Assembly: GCA_900315095.1 (NCBI GenBank)
Contig: OMXS01000016.1
Span: 1-64,000 of the forward strand
Direction of reading: 5' to 3'
DNA from: an uncultured Prevotellaceae bacterium
GTDB taxonomy: Bacteria; Bacteroidota; Bacteroidia; Bacteroidales; Bacteroidaceae
DNA: 64,000 bases
Part shown: positions 22,357-30,224 of the stretch, one piece after another
Layout of the letters: each line of letters starts with the position of its first letter
Numbering within the stretch: position 1 is the stretch's first letter
Position numbers and translations under genes: made by a program
Notes under the pieces: model-generated
What the model saw: the letters and a program-made list of their open reading frames with translations, nothing else
What the model was told of the DNA's origin: nothing
Database searches by the model: none

Positions 22357-22459
22357 GAACAAAGTTAATAACATAGTGGGACAAAGTCAATAAGATTGTT
22401 CAACAAAGTTATTAACTTTGTTCTTTCATTTGTCATCTTTTGCAAGACGATTAGGCATC
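22357..22459. repeat. 22-bp tandem palindromic repeats upstream of the DUF4143 ATPase
   Basis: Three 22-bp units start at 22358, 22380 and 22402. The third is a perfect palindrome with ten-base arms (AACAAAGTTA and TAACTTTGTT) around one central base. The outer units also pair over 16 bp (22357-22372 with 22408-22423). The phase continues at 22424 into a different unit, TTTCATTTGTCATCTTTTGC, and a piece of the next (GATTAGGCATC). The latter belong to the repeat type seen downstream of the ATPase gene at 24050-24168. Confidence 0.8.
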
Positions 22460-22602
22460 TCTAGAGTGTTTTATGACTATGTCACACAATCATCCAACTG
22501 AGATTTATGCAGACGTTGAATGGAGAAGAAAGTGGATGCCGTTAATCTAACGGATTGTTCAGATAGGTTTTCCTTTGAGAATCTCGGCATAATTCGGCTT
22601 CA

Positions 22603-22717
22603 AACCATTTAGAATTTCGGAAAATCCATATTACCGAACAAAACAAAGCCAAAACACCGAATAAAATCAATCCAAATTACCGAAAAATATTCGGCCAAAT
22701 TACCGAATATAAATAAA
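22603..22717. repeat. Four 23-bp iteron-like repeats before the DUF4143 ATPase gene
   Basis: Units beginning CCAAATTACCGAA or close variants start at 22626, 22649, 22672 and 22695, an exact 23-bp period. A degenerate fifth copy lies at 22603. Each holds TTACCGAA (CACCGAA in the second). The promoter -7 box TATCTTTG follows at 22725-22732. The position suggests operator sites, possibly for the ATPase itself or for an unlinked regulator. Confidence 0.8.
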
Positions 22718-22724
22718 AAAGTAT

Positions 22725-22732
22725 TATCTTTG
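22725..22732 (+). promoter_or_regulatory. -7 box of the DUF4143 ATPase gene
   Basis: TATCTTTG lies 29 bp before the ATG at 22762 and directly after the 23-bp repeat array. Confidence 0.6.
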
Positions 22733-22761
22733 CAGCGGATTTCTATAAAAGAAACGTCACA

Positions 22762-24009
22762 ATGTACAAAAAAAGGATTCTCGACAAGTTGCTTGAACGT
22801 AAGCTCAAAGGATGTGGGGCTGTACTTATGGAAGGACCCAAGTGGTGTGGTAAGACGACAACCTGTGAACAACAGGCAAAGAGTACGCTATACATGTCTG
22901 ACCCAGAACACAAAAGCCAATATCTTCGGTTGGCAGACATCAATATAAAGAAGTTGCTCGAAGGTGAAACACCAAGACTTATTGACGAGTGGCAAGTAGC
23001 CCCTAAATTCTGGGACGCGATACGATATGATGTTGACCACCGTGAGGGTGACGGCTTTTATATGCTAACAGGTTCATCAGTACCCCCAGAAGCGAAAAAG
23101 GATAATAAAAACGAAATAGTACATTCCGGGACAGGGCGTATTGCAAGATTGACAATGCGTCCAATGAGTCTGTTTGAATCTGGTGAATCTAACGGTGAGA
23201 TAAGCCTTGACGCATTATTTAAGGGTGAGACAGGGGGCCTTTATAGCGAAAACAGCCTTGACCTTTCACACATTGCTTATCTTATATGCCGAGGAGGTTG
23301 GCCCAAAGCCACTTTGCAAAGCGAGGACATTGCCCTTGATAGGGCATTAGAATACTTCGATGCCGTGACATATATCGATGCTTCGAAGGTGGACGGTGTT
23401 CAGCGTGATCCAGAAAGAGTCAAGAGGCTAATGCGTTCATACGCACGTCAGCAAGGTAGCCAGACAGCTCTTGCCGTAATAAGAGAAGACATGCTTGCCA
23501 ATGACAGCAGTACCCTCGACGAGGACATAGAAGACATGCACGCATGGAATCCCAACCTGCGCTCTAAGACAGCCATACGTACAAGCGACACGCGCTATTA
23601 TGTAGACCCATCAATTGCTACAGCAGCCCTAGGACTCGGGCCTCAGGATTTAATAAATGACCTTAATACGATGGGATTGTTTTTTGAGACCCTATGTGTA
23701 AGAGACCTGCGTGTATATGCCGACGCTTTGGACGGCGAGGTTTATCATTATAGAGACAAGACTGGGTTGGAATGTGACACCGTGCTTCATTTACGAAATG
23801 GACAATATGGGTTGATAGAAATTAAGCTCGGCGGCGATGAACTCATCAACAATGGAGCATCCGCATTGAAAACTCTTGCCGCCAAAATTGACACGACAAA
23901 GATGAAGAAGCCTTCGTTCCTCATGGTACTTACGGCTACCGGCGATTTTGCCTACCAACGAAAGGAAGATGGTGTGTTCGTCGTACCTATTGGTTGTCTG
24001 AGAAATTAA
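22762..24009 (+). CDS. AAA-type ATPase with C-terminal DUF4143 domain
   Basis: The 415-residue protein has a Walker A motif (GPKWCGKTT, about residues 25-33) and a Walker B-like LIDEWQ. A TGSS sensor-type motif and RMRPMSLFESGE (seen here as LTMRPMSLFESGE) are hallmarks of this family. The C-terminal DUF4143 half has a degenerate PD-(D/E)XK look (YGLIEIKLGGDE). Members are abundant, often horizontally acquired, and have no settled function. No partner gene is adjacent. The gene lies alone between 22-23 bp repeat arrays, which suggests an inserted unit. The start ATG at 22762 fits the promoter at 22725. Confidence 0.9.
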   Translation: MYKKRILDKLLERKLKGCGAVLMEGPKWCGKTTTCEQQAKSTLYMSDPEHKSQYLRLADINIKKLLEGETPRLIDEWQVAPKFWDAIRYDVDHREGDGFYMLTGSSVPPEAKKDNKNEIVHSGTGRIARLTMRPMSLFESGESNGEISLDALFKGETGGLYSENSLDLSHIAYLICRGGWPKATLQSEDIALDRALEYFDAVTYIDASKVDGVQRDPERVKRLMRSYARQQGSQTALAVIREDMLANDSSTLDEDIEDMHAWNPNLRSKTAIRTSDTRYYVDPSIATAALGLGPQDLINDLNTMGLFFETLCVRDLRVYADALDGEVYHYRDKTGLECDTVLHLRNGQYGLIEIKLGGDELINNGASALKTLAAKIDTTKMKKPSFLMVLTATGDFAYQRKEDGVFVVPIGCLRN

Positions 24010-24040
24010 AACAATAGTGCTGTGTGTAAAAAATGCTTGT

Positions 24041-24168
24041 GTTCTTTCATTTGTCATCTTTTGCAAGGCGATTTGTCATCTTTTGCAAGGTGAGTGGGCA
24101 CCTTTTGCAAGGCGATTGGGCATCTTTTGCAAGGCGATTGGACACCTTTTGCAAGGTGATTAGGCATC
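24041..24168. repeat. Five 22-bp tandem repeats of the CTTTTGCAAGG type
   Basis: Complete units start at 24050, 24072, 24094, 24116 and 24138, with a partial unit at 24160 that overlaps the 3' end of the DUF554 gene. The shared core is (A/C)(T/C)CTTTTGCAAGG(C/T)GA. Some units form a small hairpin, such as CACCTT-TTGC-AAGGTG at 24143-24158. The leader GTTCTTTCATTTGTCATCTT at 24041 is the same as at 22420. The ATPase gene is thus bracketed by direct copies. Confidence 0.85.
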
Positions 24169-24850
24169 AAATGAACGACTTGATGATATAAAAGAGAACC
24201 GGAAAGACCAATGCCGGCAGCATGTTTACTGTCTTGCAGTCCTTGATGTTGAGTATTGCGAGACCTGAAGAGATGAGCAGCAGACCGCCCACGATGGACA
24301 GTTCGGCCATCAGCGTCTCCGGGATGAAGTCGCTGCTGTTGAGGAAATAGGCCACAGCATAGATGGAGCCTTGCCAGCAGAAGAGCACCAGAGCGCCGAG
24401 CATGATGCCCCAGCCGTAGGTGGCTGCAAACACCGCGGAACTCACGAGGTCGAGAGTGGCGTTGGTGTAAAGGTAGGTGTTGTTCCCGTAAACGGCGCTC
24501 AAGACAGGTCCCACGATGCTGAGCGTGCCTATGCAGTAAAGCAGGCACGAGGTGGTCAGCCCCTCTGCCAGCCGCGATGCGTTGTGTCTGGCGGCATAGC
24601 GCTCTATCTTTCCCGCTATGTCGAGTTTGAATCCGATTACCGAGCCGAGCGCGATGCTCACGATGAAGAGCACAGGATACTGGCTCTTAGGGAGGTTCTG
24701 CACCGCCATGTTGGCGCCCAGCGCAAGCGTAACGATGCCCATAGCGTTGAAGAGGGCCGTCTGGATGGTGCTGTCGATGCGTCGGCGCATGATGCTTCCT
24801 GCCGTGCTTCCTATCACGATGCAGATGGTATTGACAATAGTTCCTAGCAT
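24167..24850 (-). CDS. DUF554 family membrane protein
   Basis: The 227-residue protein is almost entirely hydrophobic, with six to seven predicted membrane segments. It starts with the family signature LGTIVNTICIVIGSTAGSI and contains GANMAVQNL and GSVIGFKLDI. DUF554 proteins (YdfK/YqgA type) are inner-membrane proteins of unknown role, sometimes called putative transporters. The last codons run into a 22-bp repeat array. The neighbours are unrelated. Confidence 0.9.
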   Translation of the reverse strand: MLGTIVNTICIVIGSTAGSIMRRRIDSTIQTALFNAMGIVTLALGANMAVQNLPKSQYPVLFIVSIALGSVIGFKLDIAGKIERYAARHNASRLAEGLTTSCLLYCIGTLSIVGPVLSAVYGNNTYLYTNATLDLVSSAVFAATYGWGIMLGALVLFCWQGSIYAVAYFLNSSDFIPETLMAELSIVGGLLLISSGLAILNIKDCKTVNMLPALVFPVLFYIIKSFI

Positions 24851-24861
24851 TTTAATACAAT

Positions 24862-25095
24862 GTAATTATATATTATTTGCCCCCGTGACTAATGACTCCC
24901 CGCCCCTGTAGGGGAGGGGCAGGGGTGGGGTCAGTGTCTTTTATCCACACACAACTTTTTCCATATTTTTCTATTTTCTTCCTTAAAATCGCTGACCCCA
25001 CCCCTATCCCCTCCCCTACAGGGGCGGGGAAACATCACGTACGGAATCGTTCTGAACACAACATCATTTGTGGGGCCTAATAGTATATCGTTCCC
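24862..25095. mobile_element. MITE-like element, copy A
   Basis: The left end GTAATTATATATTATTTGCC and the right end GGCCTAATAGTATATCGTTC are imperfect inverted repeats. Inside are long GC-rich arms: CTCCCCGCCCCTGTAGGGG from 24896 and its complement ending near 25030. They flank a short AT-rich centre that includes GTCAGTGTCTTTT. No open frame is credible. Copies at 30266 and 46341 share the same plan. Confidence 0.65.
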
Positions 25096-25107
25096 TTAAA
25101 TAATGTG

Positions 25108-25830
25108 TTATAGTTTTCCCTGTTCACGGTAGCTGTAGTATGCTCCGTCGGTGACGATGACGTGGTCGAGCATGTAAAGCCTCATCACCTCGCATGCTTT
25201 CTTTACGCGCTCCGTGAGGCGGTCGTCGTCCTTGCTGGGACGTGTGTTGTTGCTGGGATGGTTGTGCACGAGCGCCACTATCGTAGCGTTGTTAAGCACC
25301 GCCGACTTCACTATCAGCCTCACGTCGACGGCCGTCTCGGTGATTCCTCCGCGCGAGATGCGCTCCGCCTTTATCAGTTTGTAGTTGTGGTTGAGCAGCA
25401 CTACCCACGCCTCCTCCACGTCGAGGTCCTGCATCTTGGGGCGCATGAACTGATAGATGGCATGCGCCGAGCCGAGGTCCTTGCGCTGCGCCACCTCCTC
25501 GCTCTGCCTGCGCTTGCCCAGTTCGCACGCCGCAAGTATTGATATCGCCTTCGCCTCGCCGATGCCTTTATAGTCCATCAGTTCCTTGATGCTCATCTTC
25601 CCCAGCGCGTTCAGGCTGTTGTCGCAGTCGCTGAGTATTCTTTTCATAAGGTCAACGGCGCTGTCCTCGGTGTTGCCCGAGCCTATGAGGATGGCCAGCA
25701 ACTCAGCATTCGTCAGCGTCTCCGCGCCCATCGCGGCCAGTTTCTCGCGCGGACGGTCCTCCTCAGCCCACTGGTTTATGCTTAGTTTAGAGTTGAGAGA
25801 TGAGAGTTTAGAGTTATTATCCTCTTTCAT
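25108..25830 (-). CDS. radC: RadC family (JAB/MPN domain) protein
   Basis: The protein has an N-terminal helix-hairpin-helix region (LTNAELLAILIGSG, MDYKGIGEAKAISILAACELG) and a C-terminal JAB/MPN domain. The metal motif is ALVHNHPSNNTRPSKDD. RadC was once linked to repair but its function is unresolved. I choose the Met at 25830 (MKEDNNSKL); a longer frame to 25908 exists but reads through repeat DNA. The first residues SKLSSLNSKLS come from a simple repeat (ACTCTAAACTCTCA type), so the true start could be still further in. Confidence 0.88.
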   Translation of the reverse strand: MKEDNNSKLSSLNSKLSINQWAEEDRPREKLAAMGAETLTNAELLAILIGSGNTEDSAVDLMKRILSDCDNSLNALGKMSIKELMDYKGIGEAKAISILAACELGKRRQSEEVAQRKDLGSAHAIYQFMRPKMQDLDVEEAWVVLLNHNYKLIKAERISRGGITETAVDVRLIVKSAVLNNATIVALVHNHPSNNTRPSKDDDRLTERVKKACEVMRLYMLDHVIVTDGAYYSYREQGKL

Positions 25831-25861
25831 GCCGTTATTTTGCATAGTGCTATATTGATTT

Positions 25862-25945
25862 AGGGGAGTATATACAATAACCCCCATTGCTAACGTCTCC
25901 CCGCCCATATAGGGGGCCCAACGGTAGCAGGTCGAAGGGAAAGCC
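25862..25945. mobile_element. Partial MITE-like element, copy D
   Basis: GGGGAGTATATACAATAACC at about 25863 resembles the left terminal repeat of copies at 30266 and 46341. It is followed by CTCCCCGCCC and the GGTAGCAGGTCGAAGGG module. The right terminal repeat is missing; the element stops before the end of the downstream gene. Confidence 0.45.
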
Positions 25946-25964
25946 TTGACTTATCTGAATATTG

Positions 25965-27362
25965 TCACTTAACGATTCTCTTCTTGCCGTTCTCAATCAC
26001 GATGCCCTTGTAACTGTCGTCCACTTTCTGTCCTGCGATGTTGTAGCGGGCGTTGCTGAGCGGCTGCTTGTCGCTGTTCACGCTTTCTATACCCGTGTTC
26101 ACTACATCCTGGCCGTCGCTGTTGTCGTCGCCCTCCACCCAGAGGCAAGAGAAGGCGTAGCGGTCCTGAATCTTAGCCAGGCGCGTTGCCTTGCCCGTAT
26201 TGATGTCCACCTCGTAAAGGGCGGTGTCATACTTGCCGTTGGTGCGCCATTCGCTGTCGGGCAGAGAGGTCCACGAGCCGCCTGCGCCGATGCCCTTTCC
26301 GCTGTTCACATAGCCGTTCCAGTACATCTTGTTGGGGTTGCTCTTTGCGAAGCATGCTGCCTGGCGGCGGTACTGCGACGCATAACCGGTGGCTCCCACG
26401 AGCGGTTCGTAACTGGTGTAGGTCTCCCCGTAAGCGTCTGTGCGCTCCACTTCCTGCCCAATCATGTTGCCCGTAGCGAGGTCGAACTCTATGAGTTGCG
26501 CTCCTGTAAGATTGCCGTACATGTCCACGAGGTGGTCGTCGTCGTCGCTGACCGTCACTCCCGATGTGCCGCCGCTGGTGAGCGCGAAGGCGCGTCCCTC
26601 TGAATTGATGGCGAAAGTCACGAAGTTATAGTAGTAGAGTCCCTTTGTTATGAGCGTCACCTCCATTGTCTCGGTGTTCAGCCTTCCGATGGCGTAGCCC
26701 GCGTCCTGTCCGCTTCGGCCCTCATACTGGTCGTCCTCGTCGACGAAATAGTCGGGGTCGCTGGTGATTTCGTCGGGCAGTTGCGCATTAGTCACATAGA
26801 AAAGGCCGTATATATGGTTGTCGATAGGGTTGAAAGCCATACCCGCCGACTCCAGCACCTTGTCCTCGCTGTAGTGCGGGAACTCCTTAAGCATCTTGCC
26901 TGTTGTGGCGTCCCAATGACGCACGACGAACATGTCCTCTGGCTCTGACGACTGAAGGTCGCGGCAGAACACCGTCCACAGTTCTCCGTTGGCGTACACC
27001 GCGCCTGAGTTTCCCATCATATTGCCAAAGCCAGTAACAAGCAGCGCCTTCTCGGGGTCGGTGAATGTGCCGCCGCTGTAGTATTCGCTGACAGGAATGT
27101 TAGGATACTGAACGGGCTCTATCTTAGTGGTGTTCACCTCCATTTCGTATATGCCGTTCTTCGATGCGAAGATAGCCTTGCCCACACCTGCGGGATCTAA
27201 CTGCGCAGGCAGCCATCCTACGTAATTCGACTTGTTTTCCAACTGGTCGCCGTCATCATAACGGTTGTTGTTCACCACGCCCTTAATAGTCACCTGACCC
27301 ATAACAGGCACGCACATCATGGCTGCAACAGCCATTACTAACAGTTTCATTGTTTTTCTCAT
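25965..27362 (-). CDS. Secreted protein of unknown function with a C-terminal NGKK-type tail
   Basis: The 465-residue protein has a signal peptide (MKLLVMAVAAMMCVPVMG). The middle is rich in beta-strand phrases on conversion of values over time (AGYAIGRLNTETMEVTLITKG, FAINSEGRAFALTSG), which suggests a beta-propeller fold. The last 45 residues (YNIAGQKVDDSYKGIVIENGKKRIVK, cited here in part) form a tail seen on many exported Prevotella proteins, such as the leucine-rich protein at 47330. I do not recognise a specific family or ligand. It stands alone, with GC-rich repeats on both sides. Confidence 0.8.
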   Translation of the reverse strand: MRKTMKLLVMAVAAMMCVPVMGQVTIKGVVNNNRYDDGDQLENKSNYVGWLPAQLDPAGVGKAIFASKNGIYEMEVNTTKIEPVQYPNIPVSEYYSGGTFTDPEKALLVTGFGNMMGNSGAVYANGELWTVFCRDLQSSEPEDMFVVRHWDATTGKMLKEFPHYSEDKVLESAGMAFNPIDNHIYGLFYVTNAQLPDEITSDPDYFVDEDDQYEGRSGQDAGYAIGRLNTETMEVTLITKGLYYYNFVTFAINSEGRAFALTSGGTSGVTVSDDDDHLVDMYGNLTGAQLIEFDLATGNMIGQEVERTDAYGETYTSYEPLVGATGYASQYRRQAACFAKSNPNKMYWNGYVNSGKGIGAGGSWTSLPDSEWRTNGKYDTALYEVDINTGKATRLAKIQDRYAFSCLWVEGDDNSDGQDVVNTGIESVNSDKQPLSNARYNIAGQKVDDSYKGIVIENGKKRIVK

Positions 27363-27787
27363 TTGTCTTGATTCGTTTTAATAAATGTAGTAAATAGTCC
27401 GAATGCACTCTTCGTCTTGCGCTCTAATACACACCCTTCGGGGAGACGAAAATTCATAGGTTCTATTATATTTGATTAATATTGTCTGCAAAAATAGCAA
27501 TAAGAAATGAGATTACAAAATTAAAGAATGACATTTTTATGTATTCATATGTAAATTGACTCTCGTCGATGAACGCGTGTGATGCTCTTTCGCACCTTGT
27601 CTGATGTACCTTTCAGCGCCCCAAATGTATATGTTTTAGCCCCCGAAAAGCTCCTAACGGCCTCTCCCCCAACCCTCCCCCGTAGGGAGGGGCATAGGGT
27701 AGGTTTAACCCTCACCACTACACACAAATGTGACTCAAACCCCTCCCTTGGGGGAGGAGCATAGGGTGGGTCTAAAACTTATGATAT
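27363..27787. repeat. Repeat-bearing intergenic region
   Basis: No gene is seen. The first 180 bp are AT-rich leader of the gene at 25965-27362. From 27584 to 27690 the sequence is the reverse complement of the block at 4586-4700. From about 27710 to 27785 it matches 4270-4375 in direct orientation (CACTACACACAAATGTGACT, GCATAGGGTGGGTCTAAAAC). These are therefore modules of a dispersed intergenic repeat. Confidence 0.65.
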
Positions 27788-28831
27788 CTACTTATAAAAC
27801 GTTTTCTCGAATGCTTGGAACTCGTCCTTCTTCAGCACGCAACGTTTCCACCACGACTCTATGAAGCCGAAGCCGTAGCCCATCAGTTGTGTGAATGCCG
27901 CAGGGATGGAGAGCAGCCCCACCTTCAGACTGCGGTTCTTGCGAGTGGAGTCGATGAAGATGACAAGACTGTACAGCAGTATCGGCGACAGGGCGGCAAG
28001 ACACACCATATACCACATGTGCCAGTTGGCTGCGTCGTAATGTATCAAAGCCCTTGCAACGGCTGCCAGCAGGACAAGCACTATCACACCTATGGTGAAC
28101 ACCGTAGGCAGCAGATGCACCAGTTTCATCGTTCCGGGATGACGTTTCTCAAGGTTTATGCGCGCTATGCCGCTGTTGTACACCTGACGGAAGAACTTGC
28201 GGAAGTCGGTGCGCCGCTTGTGCCACACCCACGCATCAGGAAAGAGACGCGGACGATAGCCTGCCTCCACGATGCGGTAGGAGAAATCGATGTCCTCGCC
28301 AAAGCGCATCTTCGTGAAACCGCCGAGTTTCAGATATACATCGCGGAGCACGCCCATATTGAACGAGCGGGGATAGAACTTGTCGAGACCTTTCTTCCCG
28401 CCGCGAATGCCGCCGGTGGTGAAGAACGATGTCATAGAATAAGAAATGGCTTTCTGCGTCGGAGTGAATGACTCGTGAGCGGCGTCGGGGCCTCCGAAAG
28501 CCTCTGTCGGGTTGCTTTCCAGTTCCTTGCTGACAGCGGCGAGATAGCCCTCAGGCACCACCACATCGCTGTCTAATATAATAAGGTATTCTCCGCGCGC
28601 ACGCTCGGCGCCGTAGTTACGTGTCTGGCCGGGCCCGCTGTTTGCCTTCTTGAAGTAGTGCAGGTCAAGCCTCCCCTCATATTTCTTGCAAACCTTCTCG
28701 CACGTCACGCTGCTCCCGTCCTCCACAATAAGCACCTCAAAGTCCTTCACGCTCTGCTTCGTGAGACTCTCCAGCAACTCCTCCACCTCGTCGGGACGGT
28801 TGAAAACGGGAATGATGAATGAAAAAAACAT
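27788..28831 (-). CDS. Family 2 glycosyltransferase with C-terminal membrane segments
   Basis: The 347-residue protein starts FSFIIPVFNRPDEVEELLESL, the usual GT2 nucleotide-binding strand. It has VEDGSS, the DXD-type LDSDVVVP near residue 92, and FGEDIDFSYRI, the acceptor-side ED motif. Two membrane segments lie near residues 245-265 and 275-300. It probably transfers a sugar to a lipid-linked or surface glycan at the inner membrane. No polysaccharide cluster surrounds it, so the acceptor is unknown. Confidence 0.88.
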   Translation of the reverse strand: MFFSFIIPVFNRPDEVEELLESLTKQSVKDFEVLIVEDGSSVTCEKVCKKYEGRLDLHYFKKANSGPGQTRNYGAERARGEYLIILDSDVVVPEGYLAAVSKELESNPTEAFGGPDAAHESFTPTQKAISYSMTSFFTTGGIRGGKKGLDKFYPRSFNMGVLRDVYLKLGGFTKMRFGEDIDFSYRIVEAGYRPRLFPDAWVWHKRRTDFRKFFRQVYNSGIARINLEKRHPGTMKLVHLLPTVFTIGVIVLVLLAAVARALIHYDAANWHMWYMVCLAALSPILLYSLVIFIDSTRKNRSLKVGLLSIPAAFTQLMGYGFGFIESWWKRCVLKKDEFQAFEKTFYK

Positions 28832-28988
28832 ATGAAGGTTGAATTTTGAAGGTTGAATTTTGATGTATTGCCTTCGGCAAGTGTTAAAGGGCGAATTTTG
28901 AGGGGTGAATTTTGAAGGTTGAATTTTGATGTATTGCCTTCGGCAAGTGTTAAGGGTGAATTATGAGGGATGAATTTTGAGGGATGAA
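28832..28988. repeat. Left flank of four-helix-bundle cassette 1
   Basis: A 40-bp segment starting GAAGGTTGAATTTTGATGTA occurs twice, at 28848-28887 and 28914-28953, and the rest is filled by GAATTTTGA(A/G)GG units. AAGGTTGAATT...TTTTGATGT is found again inverted at about 29425-29457. The four-helix-bundle gene is therefore bracketed by imperfect inverted repeats. Confidence 0.7.
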
Positions 28989-29354
28989 TTATGAAGTAGG
29001 TTCTTCTGATGAGGATTTCGTTATGGATACGAGGAGTTTCTTCAGTTCTTCGCAGTCTGGATAGATGGAGTCATATAGTCTCTGCTCTAAGACTCCTGTA
29101 TTTTTCAGCAGGTCAAGCCAGAATAAAGACTCGTTACTTTCCTTCAGGGCGACGTAAACCTTTGACCTGAAGTCTTTCTTGCTGATGGCACATTGTGCTT
29201 CCGCGTAGTTGGCTCCAATGCTTGTGCCGCTGCGGAACAGTTGATCGGCTATTCTGTGTTCGTGTTTTTCCTCGTTAAGGTAACGGCACAAATTCACTAT
29301 ACGAATAGCAAATGCCATACATTTCTCCTGCATTAATTTCCCAAAATCACTCAT
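28989..29354 (-). CDS. Four-helix bundle protein (23S rRNA intervening-sequence/S23 type)
   Basis: The 121-residue protein has the family pattern: a first helix with AIRIVNLCRYLNEEK, then IADQLFRSGTSIGANYAEAQCAIS, KVYVALKESNESLFWLDLL and LVSITKS. Such proteins form pentamers of four-helix bundles. They are encoded in rRNA intervening sequences or scattered through Bacteroidetes genomes, and their role is not established. It is flanked by inverted simple repeats and fills the gap between the glycosyltransferase and efp genes. A paralogue is at 44651-45049. Confidence 0.88.
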   Translation of the reverse strand: MSDFGKLMQEKCMAFAIRIVNLCRYLNEEKHEHRIADQLFRSGTSIGANYAEAQCAISKKDFRSKVYVALKESNESLFWLDLLKNTGVLEQRLYDSIYPDCEELKKLLVSITKSSSEEPTS

Positions 29355-29467
29355 AGATTTACCATGATGATACGAAAAAAGGCTGAATTACGTATTCAGT
29401 TCACTTCTTCCTTTTCACTCACGAAGTGACACATCAAAATTCGTAATTCAACCTTCTTAATTCTTTA

Positions 29468-30034
29468 TTACTCTTTCATGCGCTGCAGATAAGAACCGTC
29501 GCGGGTGTCTACCTGCACAAGGTCGCCCTCGTTGATGAAGAGAGGAACGCGGATTTCCACGCCAGTCTCCAGCGTTGCGGGCTTTGTAGCGTTTGTAGCG
29601 GTGTCGCCCTTGATGCCTGGCTCAGAGTGAGTAACGCGGAGCACGGTCTTCACAGGCATTTCTGCGAAGAGCACAGTCTCGGTGTCAGCGTCAGAAACCA
29701 CCTCCACGATGTCGCTCTCCTTCATGAAGTCAACACCTGTCACGAGGTCCTTAGCGATAGGAGCCTGGTCGTAGGTCTCCTGGTTCATGAAGATGTAGTC
29801 CTCGCCTTCCTTGTAAAGATACTGGTAAGGACGACGCTCGATGCGTACATCCTCGAGTTTCAAGCCTACCTGGAACGTGCGGTCGAGCACACGACCGTCG
29901 GTAACGTTCTTCAGTTTGGTGTTCATTACTGTGTTGCCTTTGCCTGGCTTACGATGCTGGAACTCGATGCATACCCAGATGCCTCCGTCCATGCGGATAG
30001 CGGTTCCCTTCTTAATGTCTTGTGAGTTGATCAT
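29468..30034 (-). CDS. efp: Elongation factor P
   Basis: EF-P relieves ribosomes stalled at proline runs. The 188 residues cover the three KOW/OB domains. The tip loop reads RKPGKGN, with Lys32 at the position that is modified in some bacteria. The C-terminal signature VRVPLFINEGDLVQVDTRDGSY is cited here only in part: LFINEGDLVQVDTRDG. It stands alone between a four-helix-bundle cassette and a duplicated upstream region. Confidence 0.96.
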   Translation of the reverse strand: MINSQDIKKGTAIRMDGGIWVCIEFQHRKPGKGNTVMNTKLKNVTDGRVLDRTFQVGLKLEDVRIERRPYQYLYKEGEDYIFMNQETYDQAPIAKDLVTGVDFMKESDIVEVVSDADTETVLFAEMPVKTVLRVTHSEPGIKGDTATNATKPATLETGVEIRVPLFINEGDLVQVDTRDGSYLQRMKE

Positions 30035-30069
30035 AACTATTTAATAATGTTTTATTTCCTTTCGGGGTG

Positions 30070-30099
30070 CAAAGTTACGAAAAAACGAGCGCAGAACAA
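30070..30099 (-). promoter_or_regulatory. Proximal efp promoter
   Basis: On the minus strand TTG (30099-30097), a 19-bp spacer and TAACTTTG (30077-30070) form a good promoter, 35 bp before the efp start. The same element is duplicated 84 bp upstream with its -7 box changed to TAACTTTA. Confidence 0.7.
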
Positions 30100-30224
30100 A
30101 AGAATTTATTCTTTTTTATGCCGAGTGATAGTAACTTCACGGTTTTCAGACCGTAAAGTTACGAAAAAACGAGCGCAGAACAAAAGAATTTATTCTTTTT
30201 TATGCCGAGTGACAGTAACTTCAC
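30071..30224. repeat. 70-bp tandem duplication covering the efp promoter
   Basis: 30071-30140 and 30155-30224 are identical except for one base. Each holds AAAGTTACGAAAAAACGAGC, the near-palindrome AAAAGAATTTATTCTTTT and GTAACTTCAC. The period is 84 bp. A weak third remnant (AAAGTACGGAAAAAC) follows near 30240. Confidence 0.85.

Noticed and set aside
22357-24168. CRISPR array
   Set aside because: Repeats are directly adjacent with no unique spacers of constant length, and no cas gene is near. The same applies to 46799-46882, where only 5 bp separate the palindromes.
24054-24548. Minus-strand frame ending in repeated LAKDDKSPCKR-like peptides
   Set aside because: Its 3' part is a translation of the 22-bp DNA repeats and its 5' part is a shifted frame of the DUF554 gene; the periodic peptide follows from the repeat length (22 is not a multiple of 3).
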